DNA of 23,248 nt from assembly GCA_910584055.1 (NCBI GenBank), contig CAJTZS010000053.1, positions 1 through 23,248 on the forward strand. The letters are read 5' to 3'. Both the position numbers and the translations under genes were made by a program. The notes beneath the pieces were generated by a model. That model ran no database searches. It was not told the origin of the DNA and was given only the letters and a program-made list of their open reading frames with translations. Numbering within the stretch: the first letter of the stretch is position 1; each line of letters opens with the position of its first letter. Below are positions 1-6,715 of the stretch, one piece after another. Origin of the DNA: an uncultured Muribaculaceae bacterium (lineage in GTDB: Bacteria > Bacteroidota > Bacteroidia > Bacteroidales > Muribaculaceae).

Positions 1-12
1 AACTTCTATCAG

Positions 13-37
13 GGTTAGGACCTTCAGACGGTCAACC
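13..37. repeat. imperfect hairpin at window start
   Basis: GGTT (13-16) and GACC (19-22) can pair with GGTC (30-33) and AACC (34-37), with a two-base bulge and the loop TTCAGAC. It sits just upstream of the first glycosyltransferase. It shares the word ACCTTCAG with the reverse complement of the hairpin at 1594-1611, so it may be a diverged member of the same intergenic hairpin family. There is no T tract, so it is not a good intrinsic terminator. Confidence 0.3.
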
Positions 38-101
38 TAAATCAGGAAAAGACAATATGTCATCGGGGCATTTTACATTCACACACTCTAAATATATTGT
101 T

Positions 102-1352
102 GTGAAACTTTTGCAGATAAATCCGGTGCTGAGGCAGTCTACGTCGACGGGGCGGATTATGCGCGAGATTGGCGAGACGGCGATGGCTCACGGATGGGAG
201 AGCTATATCGCCTATAGTCGCGGACGCGACGGGGTGATGGAATCCTCTTCGAGTGTAATTCCGGTGGGGAATAAGCTCGATGTGGCGTGGCACGGTCTCT
301 ATACCCGGCTCACCGATGCCCATGGCCTGGCATCAGTGCAGGCAACAAGGCGTTTCATCCGACAGATAGAGGTGTTGAATCCCGATATAGTGCATATCCA
401 TAACATCCATGGCTATTTTCTTAATTATCCTTTGCTGTTCAAATATTTAGCGGAGAGCCGCCGCAAAGTGGTATGGACTGTCCACGATTGCTGGCTCTAT
501 ACGGGTCATTGCTACTATTACTCCTTTGCGGGGTGCGACCGCTGGCAGACAGGTTGCGGCAGATGCCCGCAACGCGGCGCGTTCCCGCGAAGCTGGTGGC
601 GCGACCGCTCGGCGAGGAATTTCAGCGACAAGCGGAAGGCTTTCACGTCACTGCTTCCGGAGAATTTCGTGATAGTGCCTGTGTCGCGCTGGATCCGTGA
701 AGAGATGTCGCGTTCTTTCCTTAAGGATTATGATTTCAGGGTGATTCACAACGGCATTGACCTCGATGTGTTCCGACCGATGCCGGATACGGCGGATGTT
801 AAAGAGAAATACGGACTGACAGGATATAGGACTATTATCCTCGGGCTTGCGAGTATCTGGAGCCGGGAGAAAGGCCTTGATGATTTCATACGTATGTCGC
901 AGTTCACCGCTCCCGATGAACGTATTGTCCTTGTGGGTGTTGACGAGAAAACGGGAAGCCGTTTGCCAGGGAATATCACGGCAATACGGCGCACTGACAA
1001 CGTTGAGGAGCTGGCACGGCTTTACGCCGCCGCCACGGCTTTTGTAAATCCGACATGGCAGGACAATTATCCTACGGTCAACCTTGAATCGATAGCCTGT
1101 GGCACGCCGGTGGTGACATACCGCACCGGCGGCAGCGTGGAGGCCGTGACTCCCGCCACGGGCAGGATTGTGGAGCAGGGAGACGTGGCGGGGTTGCTTG
1201 CCGCTGTCAGGGATTTTGCTGCCGTTGCGGGCGACGGCAGCTCCGCCGGTAGGCAGTCGGCTGAATGCCGCGCCTTTGCGGAAGCCAACTTCAGCAAGCA
1301 TGACCGTTACCTCGACTACATTCGCCTTTACGAAGAACTTCTCAATCGATAG
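102..1352 (+). CDS. GT4-family glycosyltransferase, exopolysaccharide locus
   Basis: This is a probable cytoplasmic retaining glycosyltransferase (GT-B fold, GT4 family) adding a sugar to a lipid-linked polysaccharide unit; donor and acceptor are unknown. I chose the GTG at 102 (416 aa) because the reading then begins directly with the first Rossmann strand (VKLLQINPV). An ATG at 57 would add 15 residues that look unrelated to the family. The C-terminal nucleotide-sugar half has REKGLDDF near residues 255-262 and NPTWQDNYPTVNLESIACGTPVV near 316-338. In the usual E-x7-E motif the first Glu is replaced by Asp321, and the second is Glu329. A Cys-rich stretch (Cys130, 137, 145, 152, 155) lies in the N-terminal half. 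The gene is separated by 373 nt from the next one, which has its own promoter, so it probably ends an upstream transcription unit. Confidence 0.88.
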   Translation: MKLLQINPVLRQSTSTGRIMREIGETAMAHGWESYIAYSRGRDGVMESSSSVIPVGNKLDVAWHGLYTRLTDAHGLASVQATRRFIRQIEVLNPDIVHIHNIHGYFLNYPLLFKYLAESRRKVVWTVHDCWLYTGHCYYYSFAGCDRWQTGCGRCPQRGAFPRSWWRDRSARNFSDKRKAFTSLLPENFVIVPVSRWIREEMSRSFLKDYDFRVIHNGIDLDVFRPMPDTADVKEKYGLTGYRTIILGLASIWSREKGLDDFIRMSQFTAPDERIVLVGVDEKTGSRLPGNITAIRRTDNVEELARLYAAATAFVNPTWQDNYPTVNLESIACGTPVVTYRTGGSVEAVTPATGRIVEQGDVAGLLAAVRDFAAVAGDGSSAGRQSAECRAFAEANFSKHDRYLDYIRLYEELLNR

Positions 1353-1373
1353 GCATTAATGATAGGCATTAAT
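1348..1373. repeat. 13-bp tandem duplication over a stop codon
   Basis: GATAGGCATTAAT occurs twice head to tail at 1348-1360 and 1361-1373. The first copy contains the TAG stop of the glycosyltransferase at 1350-1352. It looks like a small tandem duplication; no function is evident. Confidence 0.6.
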
Positions 1374-1401
1374 GTTAAAAATGGAGAGGAAAATTGGCAA
1401 A

Positions 1402-1435
1402 TTGTTGTGGCGGTAGGAAATTTTTATTAATTTTG
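1402..1435 (+). promoter_or_regulatory. Bacteroidetes-type promoter for the EPS operon
   Basis: Two overlapping TTG words (1402-1407) serve as the -33 element. A 20-nt spacer after the second leads to TAATTTTG (1428-1435), matching the -7 consensus TAnnTTTG. Transcription would start near 1442, giving a leader of about 285 nt before the GTG at 1726. The match and spacing equal those of the str and GlmU-like promoters in this window. Confidence 0.65.
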
Positions 1436-1593
1436 TAGTTCAAAGTCTGCCGGACAGACTATAAACAATTTTTTTCAGAAGCAATGACGTTAGCAGTCAT
1501 TCGAGACATTACTTACGTAGATTTTTTTTGTAACTGCCTTATATTCATATTTATATCAAGAAAGGCAGGAATAGAGGGCTTTGCCTTGATTTC

Positions 1594-1611
1594 TCAGACC
1601 TGAAGGTCTGA
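1594..1611. repeat. 18-nt perfect hairpin (TCAG…CTGA type)
   Basis: TCAGACC-TGAA-GGTCTGA is a perfect 7-bp stem with a TGAA loop. The hairpin at 6716-6735 has the same outer TCAG/CTGA and the same 18-nt core length, with different but still complementary inner bases. That suggests a small family of extragenic palindromes in this locus. Confidence 0.6.
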
Positions 1612-1615
1612 CGCG

Positions 1616-1720
1616 CAACGCCTAACACCTACACCGAATCCTCAACCTAACACCTACACCGAATCCTCAACCTAACGCCTAACAAGGCTAACGCCCAATT
1701 CCTAAAGGCTAACGCCTAAT
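1616..1720. repeat. tandem repeats with CTAAcGC-like heptamers
   Basis: A 25-nt unit starting CCTAACACCTACACC is present twice exactly (1621-1645 and 1646-1670) and begins a third copy at 1671. Much of the stretch can be phased into 7-mers such as CTAACGC, CTAACAC and CTAAAGG, separated by a few bases. The array ends a few bases before the GTG start of the glycosyltransferase at 1726. A related CTAAnGC array lies on the opposite strand at 20048-20075. Confidence 0.6.
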
Positions 1721-1725
1721 TTCCC

Positions 1726-2838
1726 GTGCGCATTCTTCAACTTGGAAAATTCTACCCTGTTAAAGGCGGGGTGGAGAAAGTTATGTATGACCTCATGACC
1801 GGTCTCGGTCAGCGCGGGATAGACTGCGACATGCTTTGCGCGGAGTCTCAGGGTCGCGGCGCGGCAACGCGCATCGGATCCCATGCGCGACTCATAACCT
1901 GCCGCACCTGGGTAAAGGCAGCCTCCACCACAATCTCTCCCTCGATGACCCTCACGCTGCGCAAGATCGCCAAGGATTATGACATCATCCATGTTCATCA
2001 TCCCGACCCGATGGCGGCGTTGGCTCTCCGCCTTTCCGGCTACAAGGGGAGGGTGGTGCTTCATTGGCACAGCGACATCGTAAAGCAAAAGAAGTTTCTC
2101 CGTCTATATCTGCCCCTGCAGCGTTGGCTCATCAACCGTGCCGACGTGATTGTCGGCACATCCCCCGAATACATTTCTCATTCTCCATGGCTCGACGGCG
2201 TGCGGCAGAAGTGCCGATGCGTGCCGATCGGTATTGTGCCGATGGTTCCGGATATTGAAGGGGCTGCCGCGATACGCCGGATTTTCCCGGACAAGAAAAT
2301 AGTCTTCTTCCTCGGGCGTCTTATAGCCTATAAAGGTCTCGAATATCTCGTAGGGGCGGCTGCACATCTTCCGGAGGATTATGTGGTGGCCATCGGAGGC
2401 ACCGGTATCCTGCACGACAGCCTGCAACAGCAGATCGACATGCAGCAGATCGGTCACAAGGTGAGGCTTCTCGGAGAGATTCCGCAGGAAGACTTAGCTG
2501 CTTGGTATACGGCTTGCGATGTGTTCTGCCTCCCGTCGGTGATGAAGACCGAAGCGTTCGGCATAGTGCAGATCGAGGCTATGTCGCTCGGCACGCCGGT
2601 GGTGGCGACGCGTATCGACGGTAGCGGCACGGCATGGGTCAACGAGCATGGCGTCAGCGGTCTCAACGTAGAGCCGCGCGATCCGCGTGCGCTGGCGGAA
2701 GCAATCGTCGAGATCACGAAAGACGCTGAAACTGCAGCGCGTTATGGTGCCGGTGCTTCGGCGCGTTTCAATGCCCTCTTCCATATCGACCGCATGCTCG
2801 ACGGCATGCAATCCCTATATGATTCGATAATTAAGTAA
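1726..2838 (+). CDS. GT4-family glycosyltransferase
   Basis: This is a predicted cytoplasmic glycosyltransferase of 370 aa that probably transfers a sugar during assembly of the exopolysaccharide repeat unit. The start is GTG, followed directly by the first strand RILQLGKFYPVKGGVE, whose Gly-Gly loop (14-15) is typical of GT4 enzymes. The donor-binding half has FFLGRLIAYKGLEYL (194-208), and the E-x7-E motif is Glu276 to Glu284 in TEAFGIVQIEAMSLGTPVV. Donor sugar and linkage cannot be read from sequence. It is the first gene downstream of the promoter at 1402-1435. A 60-nt gap containing a long hairpin separates it from the sugar-phosphotransferase. Confidence 0.9.
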   Translation: MRILQLGKFYPVKGGVEKVMYDLMTGLGQRGIDCDMLCAESQGRGAATRIGSHARLITCRTWVKAASTTISPSMTLTLRKIAKDYDIIHVHHPDPMAALALRLSGYKGRVVLHWHSDIVKQKKFLRLYLPLQRWLINRADVIVGTSPEYISHSPWLDGVRQKCRCVPIGIVPMVPDIEGAAAIRRIFPDKKIVFFLGRLIAYKGLEYLVGAAAHLPEDYVVAIGGTGILHDSLQQQIDMQQIGHKVRLLGEIPQEDLAAWYTACDVFCLPSVMKTEAFGIVQIEAMSLGTPVVATRIDGSGTAWVNEHGVSGLNVEPRDPRALAEAIVEITKDAETAARYGAGASARFNALFHIDRMLDGMQSLYDSIIK

Positions 2839-2880
2839 ATGCGGTAGGAGCGGATGCACCGGGGTGCATCCCTACATTTG
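2837..2880. repeat. long imperfect extragenic palindrome
   Basis: GGATGCACC (2852-2860) and GGTGCATCC (2863-2871) form a perfect 9-bp stem around GG. Flanking GTAG/CTAC and AAATG/CATTT extend it with small bulges. It fills nearly the whole gap between the glycosyltransferase stop and the sugar-phosphotransferase start. There is no T tract, so it resembles a REP-like palindrome more than a terminator, though it could protect or attenuate the mRNA. Confidence 0.55.
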
Positions 2881-2898
2881 CCGGCAATAATTTTAGTA

Positions 2899-3582
2899 AT
2901 GGATAATACTTTTCTATCTTCTTACGGCTCGATTGAGCATGAATTGGATCAGGAGCGCGTTGTGCGCGTAAAGCGCGACTATCATTGGTCCCGTTCGCTG
3001 AGCCTTGCTGTAAAGCGCTTTGCAGATATCGTGTTTGCCATTGTGGCAATCGCCATATTTATCATTCCCTGTATATTCATAGCCTTGTTCATCTGGTTCG
3101 AAGACCGGCACAGCCCGATTTTCCGCCAGGAAAGGATAGGGTTGCACGGGCGTCCGTTCATGCTCTATAAGTTCCGCTCCATGAGAATGGATGCCGAGAC
3201 CGACAACCATCCGGAGCTTTGTCATGACAATGATGACCGTTGCACGCGCGTCGGCGTCTTTATCCGCTCGCACCATCTCGATGAATTCCCGCAGTTATGG
3301 AATGTGCTCAAAGGGGAGATGAGTTTTGTGGGCTATCGTCCGGAGCGCCGCTATTTCATCGACAAGATAATGGAGCATAACGCCGACTACGCGCGTCTCT
3401 ATGCGTTGCGTCCCGGTCTTTTCTCCGAAGCTACGCTCTACAACGGATACACCGACACCATCGAGAAGATGCTGACGCGTCTCGACATGGACCTTGACTA
3501 TCTCGACCGCCGTTCCCTCATACTTGACGTGAAGATCATCACCAAGACGGCGCTCTCCATCATCTGCGGTAAAAAATTTTAG
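2899..3582 (+). CDS. polyprenyl-phosphate sugar-phosphotransferase (initiating transferase)
   Basis: This is a predicted membrane enzyme of the bacterial sugar transferase family (PF02397), which moves a sugar-1-phosphate from a nucleotide sugar to undecaprenyl phosphate as the first step of exopolysaccharide synthesis. I chose ATG 2899 (227 aa); an in-frame ATG at 2854 would lie inside the palindrome. One hydrophobic segment spans residues 42-66. Family motifs follow: FRQERIGLHGRPFMLYKFRSM (75-95), catalytic Asp128-Glu129 in LDEFPQLWNVLKGEMSFVGYRPE, and RPGLFSEATLYNGYT near 171-185. This is the short form with only the catalytic module, without the WbaP/WcaJ N-terminal membrane domain. The PqqD-like gene starts 7 nt after its stop. 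Confidence 0.9.
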   Translation: MDNTFLSSYGSIEHELDQERVVRVKRDYHWSRSLSLAVKRFADIVFAIVAIAIFIIPCIFIALFIWFEDRHSPIFRQERIGLHGRPFMLYKFRSMRMDAETDNHPELCHDNDDRCTRVGVFIRSHHLDEFPQLWNVLKGEMSFVGYRPERRYFIDKIMEHNADYARLYALRPGLFSEATLYNGYTDTIEKMLTRLDMDLDYLDRRSLILDVKIITKTALSIICGKKF

Positions 3583-3589
3583 CGGGAAG

Positions 3590-3865
3590 ATGCGTCTCAA
3601 TCCGGAACTGAAACTGAGGAAGGTCGGGCGACATTCGATGGTTGTCGATGTCTGCAGCGACAATATGAACCTCACCAATGTCTATGTGCTCAACGACACG
3701 GCAGCATGGCTGTGGGAGGCTGTGGCCGGTATGGATTTCACCGAAGACACGTTGGTGGATCTTCTCTGCTGCAATTATGACGTGGCTCAGGAGCAAGCCC
3801 GCGAAGATGTTCGCCACCTCATCGAAAAACTGCGCAACGCGAATATCGTTTTGGATAATGTTTAA
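3590..3865 (+). CDS. PqqD-like peptide-binding protein
   Basis: This is a 91-aa protein resembling the PqqD fold (PF05402). Related domains serve as recognition elements that bind leader peptides of ribosomally made, modified peptides, including the B1 proteins of lasso peptide clusters. Visible family features are the N-terminal strands (LKLRKVGRHSMVV), NVYVLNDTAAWLWEAV near residues 30-45, an acidic stretch (FTEDTLVDLL), and a C-terminal helix EDVRHLIEKLRNANIV. It lies between the sugar-phosphotransferase and the nucleotidyltransferase, a PqqD/nucleotidyltransferase/HPr-kinase-like trio also known in exopolysaccharide loci of other bacteria. Its partner peptide is unknown. The stop codon lies in the heptamer array that precedes the next gene. 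Confidence 0.8.
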   Translation: MRLNPELKLRKVGRHSMVVDVCSDNMNLTNVYVLNDTAAWLWEAVAGMDFTEDTLVDLLCCNYDVAQEQAREDVRHLIEKLRNANIVLDNV

Positions 3866-3891
3866 TGTGAAATGTTTAATGTTTAATGGTT
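3857..3891. repeat. AATGTTT heptamer array (left arm)
   Basis: Five 7-nt units: AATGTTT, AATGTGA, AATGTTT, AATGTTT, AATGGTT. Each supplies an ATG at 7-nt spacing (3858, 3865, 3872, 3879, 3886). Those at 3865, 3872 and 3879 open tiny frames that stop within five codons; only 3886 stays open. Read on the other strand these are CATTAAA-type units, so the array is inverted relative to the CATTCAA array that follows, and the two can form a stem. Confidence 0.8.
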
Positions 3892-5010
3892 AGAGACAGG
3901 CATTCAACATTCAACATTCAACATTCAACATTCAACATTCAACATTCAACATTGACAACACTATTAAGCGTTGTCCGTGCGGGAATCTACGAAGATGCGG
4001 GGCATCTGAGTGATTTACCCGTGCTGACGGAGGGGGAATGGGAGGCGCTCTACGAGGAATCGAAGCGCCAGACGGTGTCGGGTATCGCGCTGCATGCGCT
4101 GACGATGCTTCCCGACTCCAAGATGCCGCCGGAGGGAGTGCTGCTCCGTTGGGTGGCGCGCGGCGACCGCATCGAGCGCAGCTGGCACGGCATGAAGCGC
4201 GCAATCCTGACGCTCCTCCCGCTGTTCGAGGAAAAAGGTATCCGCCCGGTGCTTCAGAAAGGGCATGCCGTAGGACGCTTTTACCCCGTTCCGCAGCTTC
4301 GCACGAGCGGAGACGTGGACCTCTGTTTCGAAGCCGGCGACCGCCGGCGCGCCGACTCGCTTATAGCTGCCAAAGGCACACGTATACAGGGTGCCTCCGA
4401 CAGTTCGGGCGTTTACCAGTGGCATAATTATGAGATAGAGCATCACAGCCGGCTGATTGAACTCGGCAATCCCTTCCGCGGCAAAGAGCTTCGGAAGATT
4501 ATCGCCGAGCCGCCGGTCAGGATAAAGATAGGTGCAGACTGCGAAGCTTACGCTCCTGCACCGCTTGCCGAGCTGCTGATGGTCAATGTGCATATACTCA
4601 AGCATATTCTTGGTCACGGCATCGGTCTGCGGCATTTCTGCGACTATGCCCTTGCGCGTCGGGCGCTGCTTCCTGTGATAGGGGAGGAAAGGTATGCAGA
4701 GGCATGCCGGGCTTTGGGGATCGCACGCTGGACCCGCGTGCTCGATGAATTTACCGATTATTATTTATGTCAGCGTCCCGGAGGCGACATGCGCCGACCG
4801 CGCCGGCTGACACGCAAGATATTCTCCATGGTGATGGAAGGAGGAAACTTCGGTCTCCATCATAGCGGCAGAAGGAAAAAAAGTGGCAAACTGAAGAGGA
4901 AAGTCTCTACGCTCGGCGCATTTATGCGCAACGCGCCCTTGGCGCTGCGTCTCGCCCCGGCCGAAGGCTTCTTCGGTATCCTGCGCCTCTCCGCCCACCT
5001 CCGTTTCTGA
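3886..5010 (+). CDS. PF14907-type nucleotidyltransferase family protein, possible contingency gene
   Basis: This is a 374-aa protein resembling the uncharacterised nucleotidyltransferase family PF14907. The family core probably begins at LLSVVRAGIYED (26-37). A nucleotidyltransferase signature is visible as LQKGHAVGRFYP (123-134) and RTSGDVDLCF (139-148), with Asp143 and Asp145 as likely metal ligands, then WHNYEIEHHSRLIEL (179-193). Substrate unknown; members accompany HPr-kinase-like proteins in paeninodin-type lasso clusters and in exopolysaccharide loci. Residues 6-22 are encoded by the CATTCAA heptamer repeat. Because 7 is not a multiple of 3, each gain or loss of a unit shifts the frame. 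An in-frame TTG at 3952, just after the array, is an alternative start that would move the repeat into the untranslated gap. The HPr-kinase-like gene follows after 6 nt. Confidence 0.78.
   Translation: MVRDRHSTFNIQHSTFNIQHSTLTTLLSVVRAGIYEDAGHLSDLPVLTEGEWEALYEESKRQTVSGIALHALTMLPDSKMPPEGVLLRWVARGDRIERSWHGMKRAILTLLPLFEEKGIRPVLQKGHAVGRFYPVPQLRTSGDVDLCFEAGDRRRADSLIAAKGTRIQGASDSSGVYQWHNYEIEHHSRLIELGNPFRGKELRKIIAEPPVRIKIGADCEAYAPAPLAELLMVNVHILKHILGHGIGLRHFCDYALARRALLPVIGEERYAEACRALGIARWTRVLDEFTDYYLCQRPGGDMRRPRRLTRKIFSMVMEGGNFGLHHSGRRKKSGKLKRKVSTLGAFMRNAPLALRLAPAEGFFGILRLSAHLRF
3901..3956. repeat. (CATTCAA)7 heptanucleotide microsatellite
   Basis: Seven perfect CATTCAA copies occupy 3901-3949, followed by the imperfect unit CATTGAC (3950-3956). 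The array lies between the ATG at 3886 and the conserved part of the nucleotidyltransferase. Its first 32 bases pair with 3857-3888 at 27 of 32 positions across a 12-nt loop, placing the ATG at 3886 inside the stem. Confidence 0.95.
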
Positions 5011-5016
5011 TTCTTG

Positions 5017-5904
5017 ATGGTTGATTTGACGATAGCGGGGTTCAGGGTGAGGCTGGAGCTGAGTGCGGAATTCGAAGGATTCCGCATGCCGGAATCCTGG
5101 AAGCCTTTCCTTGCCACTGATGCAGTGGCGGCGGATTTCAAGATGCGGGTGGAAGCCCGGAGAGAGGATGAGGCCGCGATTGCAACAGCCGGTATGCGGG
5201 AGGTTACATCCTCCTTCAACGACCTCGGAGTGGCGCGTCTCTTCACCGATGGCAGCCGTTATGTGGTTGGTGTCGCCCCCCTTCCCGAGAGCGGGCTGAG
5301 CTATATGGAGATGTCGGAGGATTTCTCCGCCGCCACAGTGAGGATGCGCGAAGGCGACTCACGGTTGGCTTTCATCCTCGATTCGATGTTGCGCATCTGG
5401 TTCTCGCAGGCTATCGTGGCGCATCGCGCCTTCCTGCTTCACGCCTCCGTGGTGACAGCCTCCGGTAAAGCCTGCGTCTTCATGGGGAAGAGCGGCACCG
5501 GCAAGAGCACTCATTCGCGGTTGTGGCTATCAACATTCGGAGACACAGCACTCCTCAACGATGACAATCCAGTGGTCCGCATTTCCGATGCCGGAGAAGT
5601 CATGATTTATGGATCCCCCTGGAGCGGGAAGACCCCTTGCTATAAAAATGAGTCGGCTCCGGCTGCAGGTTTCGTGCGGCTAAGGCAGGCTCCGCAAAAC
5701 GGATATACACACCTTGACGGTGTAGACGCCTTCATCGCCATACTTCCCGGCGTATCGGTGATCAACCACTGCCGCCGCCTCTACGGCGCGGCATGTGCCA
5801 CGGTTATCGAAACTGTAGGTGCGGTGCCGGTAGGCATCCTCGACTGTCTCCCAGATGCAGCCGCCGCGCGCCTCTGCCGCAGTTCATTAAACATTGCACA
5901 TTAA
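5017..5904 (+). CDS. HPr-kinase-like P-loop kinase
   Basis: This is a 295-aa protein resembling the HPr kinase/phosphorylase C-terminal domain. It keeps LLHASVV (140-146), a strong Walker A loop GKSGTGKST (157-165), LLNDDNPVV (179-187, likely Mg-binding acidic pair) and YGSPWSGK (198-205). This set fits the HPr-kinase-related proteins that accompany PqqD-like proteins in exopolysaccharide loci and the kinases that phosphorylate lasso peptides. No HPr partner is present. A likely role is phosphorylation of a peptide, protein or sugar, but the substrate cannot be told. I chose ATG 5017; a TTG lies one codon earlier. The last codons and the stop lie within a CATTnnA heptamer array. Confidence 0.82.
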   Translation: MVDLTIAGFRVRLELSAEFEGFRMPESWKPFLATDAVAADFKMRVEARREDEAAIATAGMREVTSSFNDLGVARLFTDGSRYVVGVAPLPESGLSYMEMSEDFSAATVRMREGDSRLAFILDSMLRIWFSQAIVAHRAFLLHASVVTASGKACVFMGKSGTGKSTHSRLWLSTFGDTALLNDDNPVVRISDAGEVMIYGSPWSGKTPCYKNESAPAAGFVRLRQAPQNGYTHLDGVDAFIAILPGVSVINHCRRLYGAACATVIETVGAVPVGILDCLPDAAAARLCRSSLNIAH

Positions 5905-5919
5905 ACATTACACATTCAT
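5885..5919. repeat. CATTnnA heptamer array over a stop codon
   Basis: Five consecutive 7-nt units, CATTAAA, CATTGCA, CATTAAA, CATTACA and CATTCAT, cover the C-terminal codons and TAA stop (5902-5904) of the HPr-kinase-like gene and end 4 nt before the Wza-like ATG at 5924. They belong to the same heptamer family as 3857-3956 but are more degenerate. Confidence 0.75.
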
Positions 5920-5923
5920 ATAA

Positions 5924-6712
5924 ATGAGAACGTTATCGATTTGTATGCTCCTCGGGCTGCTGGCGCTTTGCAGCTGCAAGCAGCAGGAGTATCTTTATCT
6001 TGCAGATATGGTTGACGATGCCGGCTACGTTGTGGCCAACCGTCACACCACCCGCATCCAGGACGACGACCGTCTGCGTATCACGGTCAGTTGCAAGAAT
6101 CCCGAGCTTGCCGCTCCTTTCAATGTCAGCTCGTCGGCGGTGAAGGTCGCCGCCAACGGCACCGTACAGGCAGCCTCGCAGGATGAGAACGTATATCGCG
6201 TGAACCGCGAAGGGAACATCAGTTTTCCGGTGCTTGGAGAGCTTCACCTCGCCGGACTGTCGCTGATTGAAGCTTCGGAGCTTATCCGCAACCGGATCAT
6301 CGGAGGCAACTACATCAAGGACCCTATCGTAAGCATTGAATTCAAGAACTTCCATTATACTGTGCTTGGCTCTGTGGGCGGGAACGGCACTTACACTATT
6401 GACGGCGACAAGGTGACAATCCTTGAGGCTATAGCCAAGGCCGGAGACCTCGATGCCAACGCAGATCTCGAGAACATCGCCGTGATCCGCGAGAGCGACG
6501 GCAAACGTCAGCTCTATAACGTGGACATCCGCAGCACGGACCTCTTCAACTCCCCGGCCTTCTACTTGGCGCAGAACGATATAATCTACGCCCGCCCGAA
6601 GAAGAAGAAAACCGACGGCAAGCAGACAACTTTCCAGGTGTTGACCATCACCCTTTCCGCCGTCTCGGCCATCAGCACGGTGATGTGGGCCGTAAATTCA
6701 TTTAAGAAATAA
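5924..6712 (+). CDS. Wza-type polysaccharide export lipoprotein
   Basis: This is a 262-aa outer-membrane lipoprotein of the polysaccharide export family (PF02563 with an SLBB-like domain). It is predicted to build the periplasmic/outer-membrane conduit for the polymer. A lipoprotein signal peptide ends at LALCSC with Cys18 as the lipidated residue. The export domain follows (DDRLRITVSCKNPEL; ISFPVLGELHLAGLSLIEASELI), then a β-grasp part (GSVGGNGTYTIDGDKVTILEAIAKAGDL). The C-terminus has a hydrophobic helix (about residues 239-258) instead of the amphipathic helix of E. coli Wza, as in other Bacteroidetes members. It is paired with the Wzc-like gene 36 nt downstream across a hairpin. Confidence 0.9.
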   Translation: MRTLSICMLLGLLALCSCKQQEYLYLADMVDDAGYVVANRHTTRIQDDDRLRITVSCKNPELAAPFNVSSSAVKVAANGTVQAASQDENVYRVNREGNISFPVLGELHLAGLSLIEASELIRNRIIGGNYIKDPIVSIEFKNFHYTVLGSVGGNGTYTIDGDKVTILEAIAKAGDLDANADLENIAVIRESDGKRQLYNVDIRSTDLFNSPAFYLAQNDIIYARPKKKKTDGKQTTFQVLTITLSAVSAISTVMWAVNSFKK

Positions 6713-6715
6713 GAT

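Larger units (their letters stand above)
1436..1725 (+). promoter_or_regulatory. long structured 5' leader of the EPS operon
   Basis: No credible ORF lies in this stretch. It contains AGTCTG/CAGACT (1444-1460) followed by a T7 run at 1469-1475, AATGAC/GTCATT (1483-1501) followed by a T8 run at 1522-1529, CTGCCTT/AAGGCAG (1534-1568), a perfect 7-bp stem with a TGAA loop (1594-1611), and then 7-nt-period repeats up to the start codon. Neither hairpin abuts its T run, so these are weak terminators at best, but an attenuation or antitermination leader is conceivable. No known riboswitch was recognised. Confidence 0.4.

Noticed and set aside
1444..1475. Intrinsic terminator after the first glycosyltransferase
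   Set aside because: The 6-bp stem is short and the T7 run begins 8 nt after it, and it lies downstream of a promoter; kept only as leader structure.
3901..3956. CRISPR-like repeat array
   Set aside because: The units are 7 nt, directly adjacent and without spacers; this is a microsatellite.
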